9,502 nucleotides of DNA from Oscillospiraceae bacterium UBA6370 (lineage in GTDB: Bacteria > Bacillota > Clostridia > Oscillospirales > Oscillospiraceae). The notes beneath the pieces were generated by a model, which saw only the letters and a program-made list of their open reading frames with translations, did no database searches and was not told the DNA's origin. The stretch spans positions 3,759 to 13,260 of the forward strand of contig DJRC01000055.1 in assembly GCA_002437735.1 (NCBI GenBank), given 5' to 3'. Within the stretch, counting starts at the first letter, position 1. Every line of letters starts with the position of its first letter. A program made the translations under genes and the position numbers. This document shows positions 1 through 6,096 of this stretch, piece after piece.

Positions 1-743
1 CGGGTGAGGAACATTTTCATCTGCTCGCAGGAGGTGTTCTGCGCCTCGTCGAGAATGATGAAGCTGTCGTCGAGCGTGCGGCCGCGCATATAGGCGAGGG
101 GCGCGACCTCGATGTTGCCGCGCTCTAAATACTTCTGGTAGGTTTCCGCGCCGAGCATATCAAAGAGCGCGTCGTAGAGCGGGCGGAGGTAGGGATCGAC
201 CTTGCTCTGCAGATCGCCGGGCAGAAAGCCGAGCCGCTCGCCGGCCTCGACTGCGGGGCGGGTCAGAATAATGCGGTTGATCTTCCGCTCGCGGAACGCC
301 GCGACCGCTGCCGCGACGGCGAGATAGGTCTTGCCCGTGCCGGCGGGACCGACGCCGATGGTGACGGTATTCTGAAAGATGGAGTCCACATACTCCTTCT
401 GACCGATGGTCTTGGGCTTGATGGGTCGGCCCTTGGCGCTGATGCAGATAACGTCCTGCGTCAGCTCGCCGATCTTCTCCTCCTGTCCCGAGCGTGCCAG
501 TCCGATGACGTAGCGGACGTTCTGCTCGTTGATGGCCTCGCCGCGGTTTGAGAGCGTCAAAAGCGCGGAGAGCGCCTTGCAGGCGAGCATGGTGTCCTCC
601 GGCTCGCCGTTGACGCGCAGCTCGCCCTCGCGGTTGGCGACGGTGACGTGGAATTCCGACTCGATGAGGCGGATATTCTCGTCAAACGAGCCGAAGAGGT
701 TGATCGCCTGCTCTAGGCGTTCAATGCTGATGCGCTGTTCCAT
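1..743 (-). CDS. phoH: PhoH family ATPase, C-terminus cut by window edge
   Basis: Cytoplasmic P-loop ATPase of the PhoH/PhoL family, often linked to RNA metabolism and usually encoded next to ybeY (not visible here). 247 complete codons are present, starting at ATG 741-743 with an AAAGGAC-type ribosome site about 10 bases upstream; family members are usually about 310-330 residues, so roughly the last quarter lies outside the window. Seen directly: an N-terminal region (about residues 1-100) before the ATPase core, Walker A GPAGTGKT at residues 132-139, the TRPAVEAGERLGFLPGD stretch typical of PhoH at about 161-177, and Walker B with DEAQN at 232-236. It follows yqfD on the same strand after 53 bases, the standard Firmicutes order yqfC-yqfD-phoH. 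The exact cellular substrate is not settled for the family. Family assignment is very secure. Confidence 0.96.
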   Translation of the reverse strand, partial: MEQRISIERLEQAINLFGSFDENIRLIESEFHVTVANREGELRVNGEPEDTMLACKALSALLTLSNRGEAINEQNVRYVIGLARSGQEEKIGELTQDVICISAKGRPIKPKTIGQKEYVDSIFQNTVTIGVGPAGTGKTYLAVAAAVAAFRERKINRIILTRPAVEAGERLGFLPGDLQSKVDPYLRPLYDALFDMLGAETYQKYLERGNIEVAPLAYMRGRTLDDSFIILDEAQNTSCEQMKMFLT

Positions 744-767
744 AGAAAAGCTTGTCCTTTCATAAGC

Positions 768-788
768 TCCTGCGGCAGCGCCGCAGGA
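768..788. other. Perfect 9-bp hairpin between yqfD and phoH
   Basis: The arms TCCTGCGGC (768-776) and GCCGCAGGA (780-788) pair perfectly around a 3-base loop. In the direction of transcription (minus strand) the stem follows the yqfD stop by 8 bases and is followed by GCTTATG rather than a T-run, so it is not a classical intrinsic terminator. It lies about 25 bases upstream of the phoH start codon. It could mark an mRNA processing or stability boundary, or modulate read-through from yqfD into phoH; that role is inference. Confidence 0.55.
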
Positions 789-796
789 AAATGCGT

Positions 797-1993
797 TCAA
801 TCCGTTAAAATGGGCACGGTCTCGCCGATCTGCTCCAGACATTCCGCCGAGAGCGTGACGAGCAGCCAGTCCCCCTGCACCGCCGAGGCGACGCGCGTCG
901 TCGTCACGGTGCCGCCGATCCTCGTGAGAAGATACGCCGAAAGCGTCCGTGCGCCGAACTCCTCCGCGTCCGCGCGTGTTCTTGTGACGGTGCGCGTTTC
1001 GTAGGGGCGCAGCGTCGTTTTCTCCCAGGTGAGCGGGAGCGCCATGCCGCCGGGCAGAGATAATTTTGTTTGATGTATTATTTTATCACAACTGCCCTGC
1101 AAATTGCTACTCCCTTTTGCGCCAAATTTTACCCGCCTTTCGCCCACAAGCAGCGCATAGCTGTGCTTTTCGTCATCGTCATACCGCTTTTCCTCATATT
1201 GCAGCGGGACCCGGATCGAAAGCTCATACCACGTCCTGCCCCAGACCTGCCCGCGCCCGGCGAGCAGGCGGCTCGCAACATTCGGGCGCTCGGGGCCCTC
1301 GGTCTGCACCGCGCCGGAAATGAGGAGCTGACCCGCCGTGACCGTGCTACCCTTTCTCACCATCGCCCTGCCGTCGTAGGCGCGGACCTCGGTGACGAGG
1401 GCGCTGCGCTTCGCGACGACGTTCGCGGGCGTGCGGTCGTCCGCCAGCTCCGGCTTGGGCACGCGGTCGCGCACGCTGACATAGGCGCGGCAGCCGCGGA
1501 CGTTGACCGTCAGCCACGCGAGCTCGGGCAGCTCCGGCAGGGCGCGGTTGCAGATGTCCTGCGGACGGAAAGAGTAGGCGAAGCTGCCGCGGCGCAGGCC
1601 CTGCTTTTCCAAGACGCGGAGGATCTTTTCCGCCGGAACGGTATCGCTGCCGCTGACCTCGAAATCCCATATAAAGAAGGAATTGGCAAAGAACAGCGCG
1701 AGCATGAGCGCCAGCCCCGCGAGCAGCGTGTAGCGGCGGCGGAAGCGGCGCAGGAAAAAGGGCGCGCCCTCCGCGCGCTCGACGGTCAGCGCGGCATCCA
1801 GCGGCGCGAGGAGCCGCTCGAGCTTTTTTCGCTCAGCGGCGCGGATGGTGAAGGACAGCGCGCTCGCGCTCTCCCACCGGAGGTCGGAAAAGACGATGCC
1901 GTGCGCGCCGCAGAGGTTGAGCACCCGCTCGGGAAAGGCGCTCTCCATGCGCACGCGCAGCGTGCCGCGCAGCAGCCGGGCCGCACGATCCAT
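797..1993 (-). CDS. yqfD: Sporulation protein YqfD
   Basis: 398-residue member of the YqfD family, matching the usual family length of about 390-400. In Bacillus the protein is made in the mother cell under SigE (sometimes called SpoIV-stage or spore stage protein) and is needed for normal sporulation; its biochemical role is not defined. Seen here: a soluble N-terminal domain (about 1-85), a basic stretch LRRFRRR at 81-87, one membrane segment at about 89-108, then a POTRA-like/extracytoplasmic region (VSGSDTVPAEKIL onward, about 112-185) and a long C-terminal domain containing KLSLPGGMALPL. ATG 1991-1993 has a GGAGGGAGAGG ribosome site just upstream. It starts 17 bases after the yqfC stop, so the two are surely cotranscribed. 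A patch near 1060-1140 is far more AT-rich than the rest of the gene but stays in frame and matches the family pattern. Confidence 0.95.
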   Translation of the reverse strand: MDRAARLLRGTLRVRMESAFPERVLNLCGAHGIVFSDLRWESASALSFTIRAAERKKLERLLAPLDAALTVERAEGAPFFLRRFRRRYTLLAGLALMLALFFANSFFIWDFEVSGSDTVPAEKILRVLEKQGLRRGSFAYSFRPQDICNRALPELPELAWLTVNVRGCRAYVSVRDRVPKPELADDRTPANVVAKRSALVTEVRAYDGRAMVRKGSTVTAGQLLISGAVQTEGPERPNVASRLLAGRGQVWGRTWYELSIRVPLQYEEKRYDDDEKHSYALLVGERRVKFGAKGSSNLQGSCDKIIHQTKLSLPGGMALPLTWEKTTLRPYETRTVTRTRADAEEFGARTLSAYLLTRIGGTVTTTRVASAVQGDWLLVTLSAECLEQIGETVPILTD

Positions 1994-2010
1994 GGTCCTC
2001 TCCCTCCTCC

Positions 2011-2289
2011 CTACCGCAGAAATTCAACGCCGTCGATGCGTCCGCCGATGCGCACCTCGCGCTCGGTCATGCTTTTGAGCGTCAGCCCCTCGCCGGTCAC
2101 ACGCAGCACCGCGCCGCCCACGCTCACGTCGATAAGCTCCGTGCCGTAGGCGAGCAGGCCCTCGTGCCCCTCCAAAAGGAGCTGGCGGTCACCGAGCAGC
2201 TCCATGTGGCTCAGCCCCGCCGCCACGTCGGCGGGCAGGTCGAACAGCTCCGCCATGCGGGCCAGATATTCCCTTCCGTTCACATCCAT
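2011..2289 (-). CDS. yqfC: Sporulation protein YqfC
   Basis: 92-residue protein of the YqfC family, which is typically 90-100 residues long. Seen: the typical order of an N-terminal helix (EYLARMAELFDLPADV), then MELLGDRQLLLEGHEGLLAYG, then DVSVGGAVLRVTGEGLTLKS, close to the YabP/YqfC fold in which short beta strands follow a helix. YabP and YqfC proteins are SigE-regulated sporulation proteins in Bacillus; molecular function is unknown. Start: ATG 2287-2289 is chosen over longer in-frame starts because GGGAGGT sits 7 bases upstream and the length then fits the family. First gene of the yqfC-yqfD-phoH unit, divergent from the Nudix gene. Confidence 0.93.
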   Translation of the reverse strand: MDVNGREYLARMAELFDLPADVAAGLSHMELLGDRQLLLEGHEGLLAYGTELIDVSVGGAVLRVTGEGLTLKSMTEREVRIGGRIDGVEFLR

Positions 2290-2311
2290 TGCGCTACCTC
2301 CCTGTGCGTTT

Positions 2312-2357
2312 GTCCCTGTCAGGCAAGGGTATGCGCGCAGGGACGGAAACTTGCCTG
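2312..2357. repeat. Interleaved pair of inverted repeats between yqfC and the Nudix gene
   Basis: Arm A GTCCCTG (2312-2318) pairs with CAGGGAC (2338-2344). Arm B CAGGCAAG (2320-2327) pairs with CTTGCCTG (2350-2357). The order is A-B-A'-B', so the two stems interleave and an RNA could form only one at a time or a pseudoknot. The region lies just upstream of the Nudix -35 box and overlaps the possible yqfC promoter, so it could equally be a DNA operator. Both repeats are exact in the sequence; the function is inference. Confidence 0.5.
2326..2353 (-). promoter_or_regulatory. Possible SigE/SigK-type promoter for yqfC
   Basis: Reading the minus strand, CATACCCT (2333-2326) fits the CATACnnT -10 of mother-cell sigma factors. 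The -35 candidate CAAGTTT (2353-2347) only partly fits the ATATT-type box, though its spacing is right. Transcription would begin near 2318, about 30 bases before the yqfC start and upstream of its ribosome site. Known biology (SigE control of yqfCD in Bacillus) supports the idea. The -35 match is weak, so this is tentative. Confidence 0.35.
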
Positions 2358-2367
2358 TCCGCGGCGC

Positions 2368-2396
2368 TTGCATTTTCGCCGCCGCGCTTTTATACT
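2368..2396 (+). promoter_or_regulatory. SigA-type promoter for the Nudix-DUF523 operon
   Basis: A -35 box TTGCAT (2368-2373), a 17-base spacer and a -10 box TATACT (2391-2396). Spacing is ideal and five of six bases of the -10 match consensus. Transcription would start near 2403, giving a leader of about 23 bases with the ribosome site AAGGAGG at 2413-2419. Confidence 0.78.
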
Positions 2397-2425
2397 ATGG
2401 GCAAGCAAACGCAAGGAGGCACGCC

Positions 2426-2923
2426 ATGGAAACGAACATCTTCCGCGCCGTCAACTCGACGCTCATCTACCTTGAACGCGGCGACGAATATCTGATGCTG
2501 CACCGCACGAAAAAGGAGAACGACCTCAACCACGACAAATGGATCGGCGTGGGCGGCAAATTTGAGGACGGCGAGTCGCCCGAGGACTGCGCGCTGCGCG
2601 AAACGCAGGAGGAGACCGGTCTGACGCTCACGCGCTGGCGCTACCGCGGCCTCGTGACCTTTGTCTCCGATCGCTACGAGACGGAGTATATGCACCTCTT
2701 CACCGCCGACGGCTGGATCGGCACGCCGAAGGACTGCGACGAGGGCGAGCTGGCGTGGATCAAAAAGAGCGAGCTTTTGAAGCTCAAGCTTTGGGAGGGC
2801 GACAAGATTTTCCTGCGCCTGCTCGACACGGACGAGCCGTTTTTCTCGCTCAAGCTCAAGTACGAGGGCGATACGCTCGTGCTCGCCCGGCTCAACGGGA
2901 AGCAGCTGGAGGTCGGGAAATGA
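2426..2923 (+). CDS. Nudix hydrolase, 8-oxo-dGTP diphosphatase (MutT/MutX) type
   Basis: 165-residue cytoplasmic Nudix hydrolase. The Nudix box G-x5-E-x7-RE-x2-EE-x-GL runs from G44 to L66, with the metal-binding REtqEE at 58-63. The surrounding sequence (LHRTKKENDLNHDKWIGVGG, then RGLVTFVSD, then CDEGELAWI and LWEGDKIFL) is the pattern of Gram-positive MutX/8-oxo-dGTP diphosphatases, which hydrolyse oxidised dGTP to the monophosphate so that it is not built into DNA. ATG 2426 is selected because AAGGAGG lies 6 bases upstream and downstream of a good promoter; an in-frame upstream extension to 2204 would run through the promoter and is not real. It ends in a 4-base ATGA overlap with the DUF523 gene, so the two are translationally coupled. 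Nudix family is certain; the substrate is inferred. Confidence 0.93.
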   Translation: METNIFRAVNSTLIYLERGDEYLMLHRTKKENDLNHDKWIGVGGKFEDGESPEDCALRETQEETGLTLTRWRYRGLVTFVSDRYETEYMHLFTADGWIGTPKDCDEGELAWIKKSELLKLKLWEGDKIFLRLLDTDEPFFSLKLKYEGDTLVLARLNGKQLEVGK

Positions 2924-3381
2924 AGCCCAAGCTGCTTGTGAGCGCCTGCCTGCTCGGCACGCCCTGCCGCTATGACGGCAAGTCGAAGAAAAACGATGCC
3001 GTGTGCGCTCTCGCGGAGCGGTTTGAGCTGGTCCCCATCTGCCCCGAGGTGCTTGGGGGACTGCCCACGCCGCGCACGCCGAGCGAGCGGCGCGGCGCGC
3101 GCGTGGTGATGAGGGATGGGCATGATGTGACTGCGGAATACCGCCGCGGCGCAGAATGTGCGCTGGAGACGGCGCGGCGCGAGGGCGTTCTCGCCGCCGT
3201 GTTCAAGGAGCGCAGCCCGAGCTGCGGCAGCGGCGAAATTTACGACGGCACGTTCACCGGTGCGCTCACCGCCGGAGACGGCGTGACGGCGGAGCTCCTG
3301 AAGGCGAACGGCATTATAGTCTATGGTGAAAGCGAACAAAGCTTAACGAAATTTTTATGCGCTGTTGGTCATTCTACCTAA
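2920..3381 (+). CDS. DUF523 family Fe-S protein (TudS-type thiouracil desulfurase-like)
   Basis: 153-residue protein of the DUF523 family. A characterised member, TudS, removes sulfur from 2-thiouracil using a [4Fe-4S] cluster held by three cysteines. The matching family blocks are all here: SACLLG with Cys10, PCRYDG with Cys16, PICPEVLGGLPTPR with Cys41, DVT at 69-71, KERSPSCG with Cys102, and IYDGTFTGALTAGDGVTAELLKANGI. Cys10, Cys41 and Cys102 are the likely cluster ligands. Many relatives carry a C-terminal DUF1722 domain; this one is the short stand-alone form, of normal length. Its ATG (2920-2922) overlaps the Nudix stop. The last 40 bases become AT-rich. Family is secure; thiouracil desulfuration as the in vivo role is inference. 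Confidence 0.9.
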   Translation: MKPKLLVSACLLGTPCRYDGKSKKNDAVCALAERFELVPICPEVLGGLPTPRTPSERRGARVVMRDGHDVTAEYRRGAECALETARREGVLAAVFKERSPSCGSGEIYDGTFTGALTAGDGVTAELLKANGIIVYGESEQSLTKFLCAVGHST

Positions 3382-3413
3382 GTTTTTTCCCACGCTTTTG
3401 GCGCTCGTCCGAC

Positions 3414-3442
3414 TTGTTTTTTCACTCGTTCTATTATATAAT
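3414..3442 (+). promoter_or_regulatory. SigA-type promoter for the aminotransferase operon
   Basis: TTGTTT (3414-3419), a 17-base spacer and a perfect TATAAT (3437-3442), inside an AT-rich gap of 125 bases after the DUF523 stop. Transcription would start near 3449, giving a leader of about 58 bases. The ribosome site GAGGAGGA (3493-3500) is very strong, 6 bases before ATG 3507. Together with the codon bias of the gene (mostly C- or G-ending codons) this suggests high expression. No terminator is evident between the DUF523 stop and this promoter. Confidence 0.8.
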
Positions 3443-3506
3443 TTCATATGGTTATGAATACTTTCCAGGGATCAAGGCGTATCTAAAAAATTGAGGAGGA
3501 ATTTTC

Positions 3507-4700
3507 ATGAAGTTTTCCAGCAAGGTCGAAAAATGCGGCCAGTCCCCGATGCGTAAGTTCCACCCCTACGCGGTGGCAGCCAAGGCACGCGGCATCAAGG
3601 TCTATCACCTAAACATCGGCCAGCCCGACGTGCAGACCCCTCCCGCCTTTTTTGAAGCCATCCGTAAGTTCGAGCAGCCCGTGCTCGAATACGCTCCCTC
3701 CCCCGGTATCCCCGAGCTGATCGACGCCATCAAGGGCTACTACGATAAGCTCGATATGCACTTTGATAAGAGCGAGATCTACATCACTACCGGCGGCAGC
3801 GAGGCGCTCTCCATCGTGCTCCAGTGCATCCTCGACGACGGCGACGAAATTCTCATTCCCGAGCCGTTCTACCCCAACTACAACACCATGGTGCGCACCT
3901 GCGGCGCGTCCATCACCCCCATCCCGACCTGCCCCGAGGAGGGCTATCACTACGCCGAGCGCGCGAAGATCGAGCCGCTCATCAATGAGCACACCCGCGC
4001 CATCATGGTCACGAACCCCGGCAACCCCACCGGCGTGGTGCTGACGGACGACGAGATGAGGATGCTCGTTGACCTTGCCAAGAAGCACGACCTGTTCCTC
4101 ATCGGCGACGAGGCCTACCGCGAGTTCGTCTACGGCGGCGAGCCGTTGCAGTCCTTCGGCTCCTTTGCCGAGGAAGCGCCGGAGAACATCGTCGTCATCG
4201 ACACCGTTTCCAAGCGCTTTTCCGCCTGCGGCGCGCGCATCGGCTGCCTCATCACCAAGAATAAGGAGCTGCTGGGCCACGCGCTCAAGTATTGCCAGTC
4301 CCGCCTTTCCGTCGCCACGCTCGACCAGGTCGCGTCCGCGAACCTTTATACCGTCGGCCCCGAGTATTTCGCCGCCGTGCGCGACGAGTACAAGAAGCGC
4401 CGCGACACGCTCGTGCGCAAGCTGCGCGAGATCCCCGGCGTCATTTTTGACTGCCCGAAGGGCGCGTTCTACCTGATGGCCGCCCTGCCGGTGGACAATG
4501 CCGACGACTTCCAGCGCTGGCTGCTCGAGGAGTTCAACGACAACGGCGAGACCGTCATGTTCGCCCCCGGCGCGCCGATGTACGCAACGCCCGGCAAGGG
4601 CCTCAACGAGGTCCGCATGGCCTACGTCCTCGAAGCGGAGAAGATCGAGCGCGCCATGGATATCCTCAAGAAGGCCATCGAGGTGTACAACGCGAAATGA
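3507..4700 (+). CDS. PLP-dependent aminotransferase, class I/II (aspartate aminotransferase-like)
   Basis: 397-residue fold-type I aminotransferase, the normal length for the AspC/AspB superfamily. It moves an amino group between an amino acid and a 2-oxo acid in the cytoplasm using pyridoxal 5'-phosphate. Visible landmarks: LNIGQPDVQTPP (35-46) and EYAPSPGIPELIDAI (61-75) in the N-terminal substrate region; TTGGSEAL (94-101) for cofactor phosphate; NPGNPTG (170-176) with the cofactor-contacting Asn; GDEAYREFVYGG (200-211) with Asp201 and Tyr204; the Schiff-base lysine Lys236 in DTVSKRFSACGARIG; and Arg370 in NEVRMAY, expected to bind the substrate carboxylate. The substrate cannot be read from sequence; aspartate or another common amino acid is the usual annotation. 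Its stop overlaps the Dabb gene start by 4 bases (ATGA at 4697-4700). Confidence 0.93.
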   Translation: MKFSSKVEKCGQSPMRKFHPYAVAAKARGIKVYHLNIGQPDVQTPPAFFEAIRKFEQPVLEYAPSPGIPELIDAIKGYYDKLDMHFDKSEIYITTGGSEALSIVLQCILDDGDEILIPEPFYPNYNTMVRTCGASITPIPTCPEEGYHYAERAKIEPLINEHTRAIMVTNPGNPTGVVLTDDEMRMLVDLAKKHDLFLIGDEAYREFVYGGEPLQSFGSFAEEAPENIVVIDTVSKRFSACGARIGCLITKNKELLGHALKYCQSRLSVATLDQVASANLYTVGPEYFAAVRDEYKKRRDTLVRKLREIPGVIFDCPKGAFYLMAALPVDNADDFQRWLLEEFNDNGETVMFAPGAPMYATPGKGLNEVRMAYVLEAEKIERAMDILKKAIEVYNAK

Positions 4701-4978
4701 TCCGTCATATCGTCATGTGGAGGTTCCGCGAGGGAACGGAGCGCGAGCAGGAGCAGTTCCTCACCGGACTGCGTGGGCTTTTCGGGGTCATCCCCCAGCT
4801 CAAGCGCTGCGAGGTGAAACGCTGCGTCGGCAAGGACAACTACGACGCCGTGCTCGTCGCCGAGTTTGCGTCGATGGAGGACCTGCAGACCTATAAGGAC
4901 GATCCGCGGCACAAGGCCGTGAGCGCCCTCTGCAAGTCCATCCGCACCGACCGCGTCGCCGCGGACTACGAGATCTGA
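4697..4978 (+). CDS. Dabb (stress-responsive A/B barrel) domain protein
   Basis: 93-residue single-domain protein. The start MIRHIVMWRF, the central VKRCVGKDNYDAVLVAEFASMEDLQTYKDDPRHKAV and the final RVAADYEI match the Dabb fold, a ferredoxin-like barrel that works as a dimer. The family is common and mostly of unknown function; some plant and fungal members are small enzymes or stress proteins. Its ATG lies in the aminotransferase stop codon (ATGA), so the two are translationally coupled, and an intrinsic terminator follows 5 bases after its stop. The coupling suggests a shared pathway or stoichiometry with the aminotransferase, but no reaction can be assigned. Confidence 0.88.
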   Translation: MIRHIVMWRFREGTEREQEQFLTGLRGLFGVIPQLKRCEVKRCVGKDNYDAVLVAEFASMEDLQTYKDDPRHKAVSALCKSIRTDRVAADYEI

Positions 4979-4983
4979 TACAG

Positions 4984-5013
4984 GAGAGCCGGCCGTTTGG
5001 TCGGCTCTCTTTT
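4984..5013 (+). terminator. Intrinsic terminator of the aminotransferase-Dabb operon
   Basis: GAGAGCCGGCC (4984-4994) pairs with GGTCGGCTCTC (4999-5009), 11 pairs including one G-U, around the loop GTTT, followed by TTTTCTT. It starts 5 bases after the Dabb stop codon. Confidence 0.9.
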
Positions 5014-5025
5014 CTTCGCTGCGCG

Positions 5026-5053
5026 GATAATTTTCACACGGCGCTCATACGCT
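5026..5053 (+). promoter_or_regulatory. Possible mother-cell sigma (SigE/SigK) promoter for the ylbJ-like gene
   Basis: CATACGCT (5046-5053) fits the -10 pattern CATACnnT. An ATAATT element begins at 5027, and its ATA lies 16 bases before CATA, as in the SigE consensus (ATATT, 14, CATA). Transcription would start near 5060, just before the purine-rich ribosome site at 5061-5068. ylbJ is a SigE-dependent sporulation gene in Bacillus, which fits. GATAAT at 5026-5031 could instead be a SigA -10, but no -35 box lies at the right distance. Confidence 0.5.
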
Positions 5054-5075
5054 CTTGCGAAAGGGGGGCGAGGCT

Positions 5076-6005
5076 GTGGAACGACTGCGCGGCGCGGCAG
5101 CGCTGCTTTTTCCGGTGCTTTTCGGCGCGGCGCTGCTCCTTTTCCCCGACGTGAGCGCGGCAGCGGCACGGGAGGGGGTAACGCTGTGCCTGCAAACGGT
5201 GCTGCCGTCGCTCTTTCCGTTCTTCGTGCTCTCATCGCTGCTCGTGCAGAGCGATGTGCCGCGGCTGCTCTCCCGCGCGATGGCGGGCGTCATGCACCCG
5301 CTCTTCGGCGTGAGCGGCGTGGGCGCGAGCGCGCTCATTTTAGGACTGTTGGGCGGGTATCCGGTCGGCGCACGGACGGTCGCGGAGCTGTACGGACGCG
5401 GCGAGATCACGCGGGAGGAGGCCGAGCAGCTGCTCGCGTTCTGCAACAACTCCGGCCCCGGCTTTTTTCTCGGCGTGTGCGGCACGGCGGTGTTCGGCAG
5501 CGTGCGGGCGGGAATGTATCTCTATCTCATCCACGTCGGCGCGGCGCTTGTGACCGGAGTCCTGCTGCGGCGCGACCTCGGTCTGCCGCGCCGGAGGGCC
5601 GTTCCGCGGCAGCGCGCGCCGTTCGACCTCGCCGCGGCGCTCCCCGCGGCGGTGCAGGGCTCGTTCGCGGCGGTCGGGTGCGTCAGCGCCTTTGTGATCT
5701 TTTTCATGGTGCTGCTGCGGCTCCTGTCGCTCGTGCCCGCGCTCGCTGCGCTGCCACCGCTGCCGCGCGCGGCGCTGTTCGGTCTTGTGGAGATGACGAA
5801 CGGCGTGAACGCCCTGCCCGCCACGCGCGCGGGCTTTGTGCTCTGCGCCGCTGTGATGAACTGGGGCGGGCTGAGCGTGCAGGCACAGACCCGCGCAATG
5901 CTCGCGGGGAGCGGGCTGTCCGCGCGGCGGTGCGTGATCGGGAAGGCGGTGCAGGCGCTCGTCGGCATCCCGCTCGCGCTGCTCGCGGCGGGGCGGCTTT
6001 TCTGA
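5076..6005 (+). CDS. ylbJ: YlbJ-like sporulation integral membrane protein (nucleoside-recognition/Gate domain)
   Basis: 309-residue polytopic membrane protein. It carries the YlbJ-type signatures: LQTVLPSLFPFFVLSSLL (39-56), GLLGGYPVGARTVAELY (90-106), FCNNSGPGFFLG (122-133), EMTNG (239-243) and WGGLSVQAQ (263-271). About seven or eight hydrophobic segments are visible. YlbJ is a SigE-controlled protein needed for spore formation; its transported substrate, if any, is not known. It is shorter than Bacillus YlbJ (about 400 residues), as in many Clostridia homologues, and the annotation could equally be a nucleoside-recognition domain protein. GTG 5076 is chosen because AAGGGGGG lies 7 bases upstream; an in-frame TTG at 5055 would precede that ribosome site and sit at the predicted transcription start. 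It stands alone between the terminator upstream and the hairpin at 6043. Confidence 0.87.
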   Translation: MERLRGAAALLFPVLFGAALLLFPDVSAAAAREGVTLCLQTVLPSLFPFFVLSSLLVQSDVPRLLSRAMAGVMHPLFGVSGVGASALILGLLGGYPVGARTVAELYGRGEITREEAEQLLAFCNNSGPGFFLGVCGTAVFGSVRAGMYLYLIHVGAALVTGVLLRRDLGLPRRRAVPRQRAPFDLAAALPAAVQGSFAAVGCVSAFVIFFMVLLRLLSLVPALAALPPLPRAALFGLVEMTNGVNALPATRAGFVLCAAVMNWGGLSVQAQTRAMLAGSGLSARRCVIGKAVQALVGIPLALLAAGRLF

Positions 6006-6011
6006 AAGGTC

Positions 6012-6040
6012 TTGCGCCGCGGCGCGGGAGAGGCTATACT
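6012..6040 (+). promoter_or_regulatory. SigA-type promoter for the RNA methyltransferase gene
   Basis: TTGCGC (6012-6017), a 17-base spacer and TATACT (6035-6040). Same -10 and same TTGC-type -35 start as the Nudix promoter. Transcription would start near 6047, giving a leader of about 50 bases. Confidence 0.68.
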
Positions 6041-6042
6041 GA

Positions 6043-6064
6043 GGGTGCGGCCTTCGCCGCACCC
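6043..6064 (+). terminator. Hairpin after the ylbJ-like gene, probable weak terminator
   Basis: GGGTGCGGC (6043-6051) and GCCGCACCC (6056-6064) form a perfect 9-bp stem with the loop CTTC, followed by TTTACTTTA. It begins 38 bases after the ylbJ-like stop. The T-run is interrupted, so termination may be partial. The predicted start of the next transcript (near 6047) falls inside the 5' arm, so only read-through RNA from ylbJ would carry the whole hairpin. Confidence 0.6.
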
Positions 6065-6096
6065 TTTACTTTACGAAAGAAAGGCGGACCGCCGCC

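Noticed and set aside
1070..2149. Long plus-strand open frame (359 codons) opposite yqfD and yqfC
   Set aside because: It is antisense to two well-recognised sporulation genes, its translation is Arg/Ala-rich with no family pattern, and such frames are expected in GC-rich DNA.
2392..2399. CATAGTAT on the minus strand as a SigE -10 for yqfC
   Set aside because: No ATA element is at the right distance, and the match is simply the complement of the Nudix TATACT box.
2204..2425. Upstream extension of the Nudix gene to an in-frame start at 2204
   Set aside because: It crosses yqfC and the Nudix promoter. The Shine-Dalgarno before ATG 2426 and family length fix the start there.
3609..4280. Minus-strand open frame of 223 codons inside the aminotransferase
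   Set aside because: Antisense shadow of a strongly conserved enzyme, with no start signal and a low-complexity translation.
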